This document shows positions 16,556-24,569 of a stretch of DNA of 64,000 nucleotides, in pieces. The DNA is taken from NCBI GenBank assembly GCA_910584195.1, contig CAJTYV010000017.1, positions 3,110-67,109 on the forward strand, read 5' to 3'. This DNA comes from an uncultured Ruminococcus sp. GTDB lineage: Bacteria; Bacillota; Clostridia; Oscillospirales; Ruminococcaceae. Made by a program: the position numbers and the translations under genes. The notes below the pieces were generated by a model. That model had not been told where the DNA came from. It did no database searches and saw only the letters and a program-made list of their open reading frames with translations. Positions within the stretch are counted from its first letter, which is position 1; every line of letters begins with the position of its first letter.

Positions 16556-18421
16556 ATGGACTTTAAAAAGTTTGAATTGAATAAGGTAACACATTCTGTA
16601 AGAGCTGTTCAGGCTGTCCTTCAATATGGTGTGGGCGCTATGGTAGATTTTTCAGATCAATCTCTTGTTACTGGAGCTCCCGAAACCTGGGAACGCACTG
16701 AAAAAAAGTATGACGATCGCTTCGCAAGAGCATTGGGTGTCGACTACTTTGCGCTTCCGACTCAGATTTCGTATGAACGATTTCCAGAATGGTATTTTTG
16801 TCCTAAGTGCAGAAAGTTTCAAAGTATGAAACAATGGGTTTCAGAATATAAGGCAAAAACGCCAAAGAAAATCCAGCAGTGGGATCCTTTCATGGTTTAT
16901 CATATGCAGTGTCCGACATGTCATCAGGATTTGGTTGTTGCTCGTATTGTTACGGTTTGCGAAAATGGACATTTAAATGATTTTCCGTGGGTAAAATGGG
17001 TTCATGTCAAAGCAAATCGTCAGATTTGTTCTAAGCCAGAGCTGAAATTTAAAACAGGTGCATCTGGAACTGAAGGGCTTGAAGGCTTGACTATTGAATG
17101 CTCATCGTGTAAGGCTCGAGCTTCTTTAAAAGGAGCTTTTAGCAATGATTGTTTTGAGTCACTAGATGAGAAACTGCAATCCAATATGTTTTATTGTGAG
17201 GGAAATCATCCTTTTAAACATAGTAAATGTAAGTGTAATCTTCATCCAAGAACAGTACAAAGAGGCGCATCATCTGTCTATTTTCCGCTTGTCTATAGCT
17301 CATTAGTTATACCACCGTATGCTGATAAGCTGTATCAGAAAGTTGAAAAGAGCCAAGGATTTGAGAAATTATCGAATTTTGTTGAAGTGCTCGGTGCTGA
17401 TGAATCTGATGATAATACTGATATAATAAAAACAAAAGTTGAATCCTATGCCAAAATAATTGCCTCAGAAATTGGTGAAAATCAAAACCAGATACTTAAA
17501 ATACTTCAAAAAAAGTTCTTGGATAAAAATGAAAGTGTGTTTTCTGTAACTAGTGTTCAATATAGATTGGAAGAATACCAAGCCTTGACAGGACAATCTA
17601 CGCCTACAGGTAACACTATGGGTGATTTTTCAAGAGAGGAAATGAACATTTCCGAATATCATATACCACATATAAAGTCGATTGCATTAATAGATAAAAT
17701 GCGTGTTGTTAATGCTTTAGTTGGTTTTTCTCGATTAACACCTATATCAAGTCGTGATGACAATGGCTATGTTGATATAAAAAAACCAGAAACCAAATGG
17801 TATCCCGCATATGAAGTTAAAGGTGAAGGTATTTTTATTGAATTTGATTCCCATGATTTAGATGTATGGGTTAAAAACAATCCAGAGGTTCTGGAACGTG
17901 CAGAATTAATAAACCACAACTATAATGAGTCATTTATAGGAGCTAATCATAGTAGAGTTATAACCCCTAAACTATTAATGCTTCATACCCTTTCTCATTT
18001 ACTGATAACACAATTGAGTTTTGAATGCGGTTATAGCATAGCTTCACTCAGCGAGAGACTTTACTGTGCTGAAAAATCTGACGGCGCTGAAATGGCTGGC
18101 ATATTTATTTATACAGCTAGCGGTGATTGTGAAGGCACTCTCGGTGGCTTGGTTAGACAAGGTAGATCGGATACTTTCCCAGGAATATTAAAAAAAGCCA
18201 TAGCAAATGCTCAAATATGCTCTAATGATCCTGTTTGTATTATGAGCCGTGGTCAAGGAAGAGATTCTCTAAATTTAGCTGCATGTCATGCCTGCGGACT
18301 CCTTCCTGAGACATGTTGCGAAGAGCGTAATGGATTTTTGGACAGGGCGATGATTGTGGGGACATATGAAAACAGGACTATTGGTTTTTGGAATGACTTT
18401 TTAACAGGTTCCTCGTTGTAA
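16556..18421 (+). CDS. drmB: DISARM protein DrmB (DUF1998)
   Basis: A 621-aa protein that begins with the family signature VRAVQAVLQYGVGAMVDF. Several Cys pairs follow: FCPKCRKFQ, CPTCHQDL, CENGHLNDFPW and, near the end, CHACGLLPETCCEERNG, the pattern of DUF1998 proteins that bind zinc or an iron-sulphur cluster. The ATG at 16556 was chosen because GGAGG lies upstream; an in-frame ATG at 16541 overlaps drmA and precedes the site. DrmB works with DrmA as a complex. The gene is the last recognisable DISARM gene here; the phospholipase-D-type nuclease DrmC that usually follows is not found, and the next gene is a MazG-like pyrophosphohydrolase 25 bases downstream. Confidence 0.9.
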   Translation: MDFKKFELNKVTHSVRAVQAVLQYGVGAMVDFSDQSLVTGAPETWERTEKKYDDRFARALGVDYFALPTQISYERFPEWYFCPKCRKFQSMKQWVSEYKAKTPKKIQQWDPFMVYHMQCPTCHQDLVVARIVTVCENGHLNDFPWVKWVHVKANRQICSKPELKFKTGASGTEGLEGLTIECSSCKARASLKGAFSNDCFESLDEKLQSNMFYCEGNHPFKHSKCKCNLHPRTVQRGASSVYFPLVYSSLVIPPYADKLYQKVEKSQGFEKLSNFVEVLGADESDDNTDIIKTKVESYAKIIASEIGENQNQILKILQKKFLDKNESVFSVTSVQYRLEEYQALTGQSTPTGNTMGDFSREEMNISEYHIPHIKSIALIDKMRVVNALVGFSRLTPISSRDDNGYVDIKKPETKWYPAYEVKGEGIFIEFDSHDLDVWVKNNPEVLERAELINHNYNESFIGANHSRVITPKLLMLHTLSHLLITQLSFECGYSIASLSERLYCAEKSDGAEMAGIFIYTASGDCEGTLGGLVRQGRSDTFPGILKKAIANAQICSNDPVCIMSRGQGRDSLNLAACHACGLLPETCCEERNGFLDRAMIVGTYENRTIGFWNDFLTGSSL

Positions 18422-18446
18422 AAACGTTCTTATTAGGAGGCATTAT

Positions 18447-18776
18447 ATGATAGAATACAACAAACTAATCCGCGACAAAATTCCGGAAATCATCACATCT
18501 TCCGGAAAACAATGCCTCGTAGAAACTATGAATGAAACAGAATATATTGAGGCTCTTGATGCTAAGTTGAACGAAGAATTGGAGGAGTATCAAGCTGACA
18601 AATCCCTTGAGGAGCTCGCTGATCTCTTAGAAGTCATCTATGCTGTTTCAGTAGCTCGTGGATACTCCATTGACGAACTTGAAAGAGTCAGAAAACAAAA
18701 AGCTGAAAAACGTGGCGGCTTTGAGAAGCGGTTGCGACTCAAAGGAGTGATTGAAAGTGGCAGTGAAGAAGTCTGA
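18447..18776 (+). CDS. MazG/HisE-like nucleoside triphosphate pyrophosphohydrolase
   Basis: A 109-aa all-helical protein of the alpha-NTP-PPase superfamily: MIEYNKLIRDKIPEII at the start, the metal-binding acidic cluster EELEEYQ followed by EELADLLEV, and the closing KRGGFEKRLRL typical of this subgroup. Members hydrolyse (d)NTPs to monophosphates and pyrophosphate. AGGAGG precedes the ATG. The gene's last 20 bases overlap the helicase gene that follows, so the two products are probably made in fixed ratio. The pair sits between drmB and a GmrSD-like gene. Whether it joins DISARM or is a separate two-gene system is open. Confidence 0.82.
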   Translation: MIEYNKLIRDKIPEIITSSGKQCLVETMNETEYIEALDAKLNEELEEYQADKSLEELADLLEVIYAVSVARGYSIDELERVRKQKAEKRGGFEKRLRLKGVIESGSEEV

Positions 18777-21003
18777 TCGCACCGGAGACAGCGGCGCAGA
18801 GGAGAGATTTGCCCAGCTTTTCTGTGAGGCATTTGGAGAAGAGAAAGGTCAGTTTGTGTACCTGCAGCACCCGTTTGTCGATATTTACGGAAATCACAGG
18901 ACGATCGATTTTGCTGTGATGACTGAAGACGGAAAGGTTGCCTTTGAGATTGACGGTGAAACATGGCATAATCCCGGCAAAGTGTCACAGGATAAGTATG
19001 CCGATGATCTTCTCAAGCAGAATAGTATGGTTTTTCAGGGCTGGCGAGTATTTCGCTGGACGGATACGCAGCTCACAAAAACACCTGATCGTGTCAAGGA
19101 TGAGCTGATTACATTTCTCGGCTATTCTCCGGTACTCACTTACTTTGACGGCGACACACCTGCGCAGCAAGGCAGCGTGTTTGAACTGCGTGAGCATCAG
19201 GAGGAAGCACTCGCGAATCTTGTGAAGATGCGAGAGGAAGGCAAGACCATCGCTCTTGTTCAGGGCGCAACAGGCTCCGGAAAATCTGCTATCGGCGTAT
19301 TGGACGCCAAACAGGTAGGCAAGCGTGTATTGTTTCTTGCTCATACAAAAGAGCTTGTTGAACAAGGTGCGGCAAATTTCGAGCGGCTATGGCCAGAAGT
19401 TTCTGTCGGACGCTTTTATGAAAACTTCCACGATACAGCCTCATTTGTGGTCTGTGGAAGCATTCAGAGTATCATTCGTAATCTCGACCAGTTCAAGCCG
19501 GATGACTTCGATTATCTTATTATTGACGAGTGTCACCATGCATCTGCTAAAAGCTACACCAAGATTCTGACTTATTTCCGCCCAAAATTCACGCTGGGTT
19601 TGACCGCAACACCTGAACGAGCTGATGGCGCCGATCTGCTGGAGGTTTTTCAGACCGTAGCTCATAAGCTGGATATCAAGGATGCCGTCGAGACAGGCGT
19701 GCTGTGTCCGGTACGCTGCATCCGTGTCAAAACAAACATAGACATGTCAGATGTTCGTATCAACGGATTCAAGTATAACGCGCTTGATCTTGAACAGACT
19801 ATCATGATTCCTGACCGTAACCGTCTTATTGTAGACACCTACCTGGAATACGCTCAGGGAAAGTCCACGGTTATCTTCTGTACTTCCGTAAACCATGCCG
19901 AAACTATCGCAAAACTGCTGCAGGAACGCGGCGTTAAGGCTGAAGCTGTATCCGGCGGGACAAATGCGGCTGTACGAAAGCAGATTCTAAAGCAGTATGC
20001 TGATAAAGAGATTCAGGTGCTTTGCGCTTGTGATCTGCTGAATGAAGGATGGGACAGCCCGATTACAGAGGTGCTGTTTATGGCTAGACCGACGATGTCG
20101 AAGGTCATCTATACACAGCAGCTTGGCAGGGGCATGAGAACGCATGAGGGCAAGGAGGTTCTCATGGTGTTTGACTTTGTTGATAATGCGAATATGTTTA
20201 ACTGCCCATATTCTCTCCATCGGTTGCTTAATATCTCTGAATATGTTCCTGGCGGTATGGTACTCGGTACAAAGCACAGTATGCAATGGGATCGGGATAT
20301 GTTCAAGAAAGGCGAAAAGCCTGCTGTTCTGGTTGACTTCCCGATTTCTGTCATGGATTATGAAGTAATCGATATTTTCAACTGGCAGGACAAGGCAAGC
20401 CAAATGTATTCTGAGATGGAATTGACTCGCCATGTGACCGCACAGGAAGAGACTATCAGTAAATACATACGAGAAGGCAAGATCGTTCCTGATATGGATG
20501 TCCCAATCAGTGAACACCGGACACTGCATTTCTTTAATAAGGAACGAGTGAGGGAATACTGTCAGAAATTCGGCTGGACAGAGATCACACCAGGTAACCG
20601 GAAACAGCTGTTCCTTGATTTCTGCAGCGAAATGCAGATGTCATATTCATATAAGCCTGTGTTCCTGATATCTTTCCTTTCAAACATGAACGAACATGGA
20701 GAGGCTATGCTGTCTGATGTTGCAGAGTCTTTTGCGTGGTATTATGAGGACAGAATCAAGAAAGACCTTCAAGCAGAAAAGAAGAACTGTATATTCACTA
20801 AAGGCGATTATACACAGAAGGATGTTGAGAAACTCATTCTAAATATGCCCTTCAAACGCTTTGAGGGTATGGGATATATGAGACATTCAAAGTACTTGGG
20901 TGTGATCCAAATTGATAAGGGCATTATGAAAACACTTGATGATGACGATATTTCAACAATTCTGACATACTGTACAGATGCACTGGAACGGTACTGGAAA
21001 TAA
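18757..21003 (+). CDS. Nuclease-SF2 helicase fusion
   Basis: A 748-aa protein. Residues 1 to about 125 form a restriction-fold, Vsr/DUF559-like nuclease: RTIDFAVMTEDGKVAFEIDG gives an Asp followed by Glu-Ile-Asp, then TWH and FQGWRVFRWT. Residues about 140-480 are an SF2 helicase with Walker A GATGSGKSAIG, DECHH box, GLTATPER (motif III) and QQLGRGMRT (motif VI). The C-terminal 270 residues are unassigned. GTG at 18757 is spaced nine bases after AGGAG; a TTG at 18751 is too close to it. It overlaps the MazG-like gene. The order nuclease-helicase recalls type I and III restriction subunits, but no methyltransferase or specificity subunit belongs to it. G+C appears somewhat higher than in the neighbouring drm genes, by eye. 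Confidence 0.8.
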   Translation: MAVKKSDRTGDSGAEERFAQLFCEAFGEEKGQFVYLQHPFVDIYGNHRTIDFAVMTEDGKVAFEIDGETWHNPGKVSQDKYADDLLKQNSMVFQGWRVFRWTDTQLTKTPDRVKDELITFLGYSPVLTYFDGDTPAQQGSVFELREHQEEALANLVKMREEGKTIALVQGATGSGKSAIGVLDAKQVGKRVLFLAHTKELVEQGAANFERLWPEVSVGRFYENFHDTASFVVCGSIQSIIRNLDQFKPDDFDYLIIDECHHASAKSYTKILTYFRPKFTLGLTATPERADGADLLEVFQTVAHKLDIKDAVETGVLCPVRCIRVKTNIDMSDVRINGFKYNALDLEQTIMIPDRNRLIVDTYLEYAQGKSTVIFCTSVNHAETIAKLLQERGVKAEAVSGGTNAAVRKQILKQYADKEIQVLCACDLLNEGWDSPITEVLFMARPTMSKVIYTQQLGRGMRTHEGKEVLMVFDFVDNANMFNCPYSLHRLLNISEYVPGGMVLGTKHSMQWDRDMFKKGEKPAVLVDFPISVMDYEVIDIFNWQDKASQMYSEMELTRHVTAQEETISKYIREGKIVPDMDVPISEHRTLHFFNKERVREYCQKFGWTEITPGNRKQLFLDFCSEMQMSYSYKPVFLISFLSNMNEHGEAMLSDVAESFAWYYEDRIKKDLQAEKKNCIFTKGDYTQKDVEKLILNMPFKRFEGMGYMRHSKYLGVIQIDKGIMKTLDDDDISTILTYCTDALERYWK

Positions 21004-21058
21004 GAAAACGGCAATCTAATTATGAGTTTATCATTCTATGATATGTTAGGAGAATACT

Positions 21059-23449
21059 ATGAAGGCTAATGAAGGTAAGATACTCAAGTTTTTAGATGGA
21101 ACAGACAAAAGGTTTATTATTCCTGTTTATCAAAGACCGTATAGCTGGAAAAAAGCGAACTGTGAAATACTATTTAAGGATTTAATGAATGTTTATGAAT
21201 GTAACTATGAATCACATTTCTTCGGAAGTATAGTTTATGTTGAGGAAGAAGTAGGGGGAACTAACGAATATCTGATTATCGATGGTCAACAGCGATTAAC
21301 TACGATTTCAATTTTGCTTCTTGCCATTCGCAACTTTATAGTTAATAATAAAATCGAATGCAATATTAACACAAGTAAAATTACAAAAGCATATCTCACA
21401 GATGAATATGCTTCTGATACGAAAAAGCTCAAACTCAAATTAATTCAAGGTGATGATGTAGCCTACAATCAACTTGTCAAAAATAAGGACATGATTCAAT
21501 CCAATGATGTTACCGTAAATTATTACTATTTTTATAATGAGATTGAAGATTTATCCTTAGAAGAACTTGAAGGATTATATAGTGCAATTGGAAAACTTAT
21601 AATTGTAAATATCAGTTTAAAGCCATCCGCAGGTGATGATCCTCAGTTAATATTTGAAAGTCTCAATTCGACTGGCAAAGACCTAGAGGAAAGTGATAAG
21701 ATTCGTAATTATATCTTGATGAAACAATCATCAGAAGAACAGGAGGAACTATATAAGGACTATTGGGAGGTTATTGAGAACAAGGTTGTTTCTAAGGGAA
21801 TAAATAAGTTCATTAGATATTACCTTGCTGTAAAAAGAAGAGAGCTTCCAAATGAGAAGAAACTATACTTTATTTTCAAAAACTTTAGGCTTTCACAAGA
21901 ATGTACTATTAAGGAAATTCTTGCGGACATGGTAAAATATGCTGATTATTATAAATGTATTATTGAGTCTGATGAAGATGGAAAAGGGTTTGAACGGGTT
22001 ATTGCAAGATTGAATAAACTTGACGTCAGTACTGTTACTCCGTTATTATTTGATTTATTCTATGCAAAAGATAACCAGTTGCTAACGGAAAATGAATTCT
22101 TAGAAGCCCTTTTGCTTGTAGAAAACTACATTGTTCGTCGTATTATTTGTTTGCTTCCTGCAAACGCTCTTAATAAAGTATTTATTCAAATTGGACAAGA
22201 GGTTGAAAAGTATACAAGCAGTGGAGAAGCATCATATATCGATGCATTAAAATATTCACTTTTAAGTAAAGCTGGAAAAGCAAGATTTCCTTCTGATAAT
22301 GAGTTCTCAGAGAAGTTCACACTTTATGAATTGTATAATGCGGCACCAACTGTGCGTAAATTTATCTTTGAAAGATTAGAAAATGCTAGCAGTAAAGAGA
22401 AAATAGCCGTTGATAAACAACTTGAAAGCCATGAACTTACAATAGAACATGTGATGCCGCAATCCTTAACTAAAGAGTGGAAAGGCGCTCTTGGCGACAA
22501 TTGGGAACTAATATATTCAAAATACATAGATACAATAGGAAACCTAACGCTAACGGCATATAATAGTGAATATAGTAATTTACCATTTGAAAAGAAAAAA
22601 GCACTACCAGAGAAGGGCTTTAATTATAGCAAATTGACTCTTAATGAATATATTAAAAGCTGCAGTTCTTGGGGTGAAAAACAGATTGTTGAAAGGGCTG
22701 GCCTTCTCTTTCAAATTGCAAAGAAGCTTTGGGAAATGCCTGATACTTCTTTTTCACCAGAAACTACTATCGAGTGGGTGTACCTTGATGATTATGATTA
22801 TGATTACACAAACAAAATTATAAGGAAATTTTCTTTCATGGGTGAGACGGTGGTAACGACAGATATAACAGATGCATTTAGAAAAATTTCAGATCTTCTA
22901 TACTCTTTAGATCCAGTCAATTTTGTAAAAGCTGATAAAACTAAGATTGGTGTTGAATCTACAAGTTTTTCTTCAACACACAAACTAGCCGAAAGCGTCT
23001 TTTTAAGTACAAATCTATCATCATCTCAAAAAATATCATTTCTAAGAAAAGCATTAAAAAAATTAGGATTGGATTTTGAAGAACTGAAATTCATAGTCGA
23101 AGACAAGCCGACTGCTGTAATATTTGACGTAAACAATCCTGAAACTTATGATGTGCTAAAAGTTGGAAAACTTTGCATCGAATTGTTCACTAATCTAGTT
23201 AGGAACAATCTTATTGGAAGCGATGAAATTCAATTGCTTTTAGATAAAGGCTATACTGCAAAAACATTTAGAGGAACGACATATCCGTTTTTAGCGACTG
23301 ATCGCGATGCCTACATGTCTGCAAGTGGTACAAAACGATATGCTAAGACTCCGGTTTCAATACATGGATGTGAATATTATATTACAACACAATGGTTTAA
23401 GGAAGGACGCGAAGATCTGATAAAATGGTATTTATCACATTTTGAATAA
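21059..23449 (+). CDS. GmrSD-like DUF262/DUF1524 protein with extra C-terminal domain
   Basis: A 796-aa single-chain relative of the type IV restriction enzyme GmrSD. The N-terminal DUF262 part has IPVYQRPYSW and the nucleotide-binding/hydrolysing signature IIDGQQRLTT (Asp75). The DUF1524 HNH nuclease appears at EHVMPQSL (His464) and continues with IGNLTLT and a Phe-Lys-Lys-rich helix, matching the His-Asn nuclease pattern. After residue about 560 there is a further stretch of about 230 residues that I do not recognise. GmrSD cleaves phage DNA carrying glucosylated hydroxymethylcytosine. A related role against modified phage DNA is inferred and would complement the restriction and DISARM systems next to it, which act on unmodified DNA. 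AGGAG precedes the ATG. Confidence 0.85.
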   Translation: MKANEGKILKFLDGTDKRFIIPVYQRPYSWKKANCEILFKDLMNVYECNYESHFFGSIVYVEEEVGGTNEYLIIDGQQRLTTISILLLAIRNFIVNNKIECNINTSKITKAYLTDEYASDTKKLKLKLIQGDDVAYNQLVKNKDMIQSNDVTVNYYYFYNEIEDLSLEELEGLYSAIGKLIIVNISLKPSAGDDPQLIFESLNSTGKDLEESDKIRNYILMKQSSEEQEELYKDYWEVIENKVVSKGINKFIRYYLAVKRRELPNEKKLYFIFKNFRLSQECTIKEILADMVKYADYYKCIIESDEDGKGFERVIARLNKLDVSTVTPLLFDLFYAKDNQLLTENEFLEALLLVENYIVRRIICLLPANALNKVFIQIGQEVEKYTSSGEASYIDALKYSLLSKAGKARFPSDNEFSEKFTLYELYNAAPTVRKFIFERLENASSKEKIAVDKQLESHELTIEHVMPQSLTKEWKGALGDNWELIYSKYIDTIGNLTLTAYNSEYSNLPFEKKKALPEKGFNYSKLTLNEYIKSCSSWGEKQIVERAGLLFQIAKKLWEMPDTSFSPETTIEWVYLDDYDYDYTNKIIRKFSFMGETVVTTDITDAFRKISDLLYSLDPVNFVKADKTKIGVESTSFSSTHKLAESVFLSTNLSSSQKISFLRKALKKLGLDFEELKFIVEDKPTAVIFDVNNPETYDVLKVGKLCIELFTNLVRNNLIGSDEIQLLLDKGYTAKTFRGTTYPFLATDRDAYMSASGTKRYAKTPVSIHGCEYYITTQWFKEGREDLIKWYLSHFE

Positions 23450-23587
23450 AAGAGGAGGGCATTTGAAAGCACTGCGGACATTTTATATCTTTCTATAAGC
23501 GATAAAATCGATAGTTATTCTCACGTGTTGGCAGCAGTCCTTGTCAGTCGGCAAATTGAAGTTAAATCGATGGAAAGGAGTAAGTAT

Positions 23588-24247
23588 ATGAGAACAATAA
23601 AAGTAACAGGCAAAGGGCAAATCAAGGTCAAGCCCGATATGACAAGAATCACCATCACACTTGATGGACTCTACTCGGATTATGCAGAAACACTTCAGCG
23701 TTCATCAGATGATACAGACAGATTAAAGGAACTACTTTCTGCATTCGGATTTGAGCGTTCTGACCTTAAAACGCTCAGTTTCAATGTTGATACCGAGTAC
23801 GAAAGCTACAGAGAGAACGACACTTACAAGCAGCGTTTTGTTGGCTATCGTTTCCGTCATCTTCTCAAAGTGGAGTTTGAGTCCGATAATAAGCGCCTTG
23901 GCAAAATTCTCTATGCGCTGGGCAATTGTGATTTGAAACCGGAATTCCGCATCAGTTATACTGTAAAAGATCCAGAAGCGGCTAAGAACGAGTTGCTTGG
24001 CAAAGCAGTCAAAGATGCAAAGGAAAAGGCTGCTGTATTAACTGCAGCGGCCGGAGTAATACTGAAAGATATCCAGAGCATTGACTACTCTTGGGGTGAA
24101 ATAGAATTTGAGGTCAACCCCATGAACCGTCTTATGAGATCTTGTGCTCCTGTAGCTGCTTGTGCTGATTCAAGCTATGATATAGATATTGAGCCTGATG
24201 ACATTGAGGTTTCTGATACGGTAACGGTCGTGTGGGAAATCGCGTAA
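23588..24247 (+). CDS. SIMPL-domain (DUF541) protein
   Basis: A 219-aa protein that begins MRTIKVTGKGQIKVKPDMTRI, the standard opening of DUF541/SIMPL proteins. A central GYRFRHLLKVEF strand follows, and then an Asp/Ala/Lys helix (KDAKEKAAVLTAAAGV). Many members are periplasmic or secreted, but this copy has no signal peptide and should be cytoplasmic. Function is poorly known; oxidative-stress roles and signalling partners have been proposed for relatives. The ATG at 23588 sits just after GGAAAGGAG; the longer open frame from 23525 lacks a site. The 138 bases before it hold no supported gene. A terminator-like hairpin follows, ending the plus-strand group that begins with the DISARM genes. 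Confidence 0.82.
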   Translation: MRTIKVTGKGQIKVKPDMTRITITLDGLYSDYAETLQRSSDDTDRLKELLSAFGFERSDLKTLSFNVDTEYESYRENDTYKQRFVGYRFRHLLKVEFESDNKRLGKILYALGNCDLKPEFRISYTVKDPEAAKNELLGKAVKDAKEKAAVLTAAAGVILKDIQSIDYSWGEIEFEVNPMNRLMRSCAPVAACADSSYDIDIEPDDIEVSDTVTVVWEIA

Positions 24248-24302
24248 GATGATTCTGTGATTGTTTATAGCAAAAAAGAAAGACAATTGAATAGACAAGA
24301 AG

Positions 24303-24359
24303 ACTCCCCGAGTGATGAAAAGGCAATAAATGAGTATAGGGTTCACTTGGGGAGTTTTG
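24303..24359 (+). terminator. Terminator after the SIMPL gene
   Basis: A 13-bp stem ACTCCCCGAGTGA/TCACTTGGGGAGT (24303-24315 and 24343-24355, one G-T wobble) with a 27-base loop is followed by TTTGTT. The loop is longer than usual. Confidence 0.6.
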
Positions 24360-24449
24360 TTATACATGTACTAGAAACATCTGTTTCTCCTGATTGTATA
24401 TTATTCACTAAAATGTACGTTGAATATAGAAATTTCACAGTCAGATTGA

Positions 24450-24479
24450 TTGACAAATAGAGACGAATTATGTTATAAT
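24450..24479 (+). promoter_or_regulatory. Promoter of the dynamin operon
   Basis: Perfect TTGACA (24450-24455) and TATAAT (24474-24479) boxes with an 18-base spacer lie 90 bases before the first dynamin ATG. This is one of the strongest vegetative promoters in the window by match. Confidence 0.85.
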
Positions 24480-24569
24480 TGTAATAGATATTCCATAATG
24501 TTACGATGGGTTATCTCGAATTAGAATTATCAATCTGAGAAAATATGAAAAGCTTAGGAGGATATCGTC

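Noticed and set aside
19987..20529. 180-aa minus-strand frame inside the nuclease-helicase gene
   Set aside because: It is antisense to a gene with clear helicase motifs and shows no recognisable domain.
23450..23587. AGAGGAGGG followed by a TTG soon after the GmrSD-like gene
   Set aside because: The frame stops after about 11 codons, so no gene can be supported.
24257..24460. 67-aa plus-strand open frame after the SIMPL gene
   Set aside because: It spans the terminator hairpin and the -35 box of the dynamin operon, has no good ribosome-binding site and no protein-like pattern.
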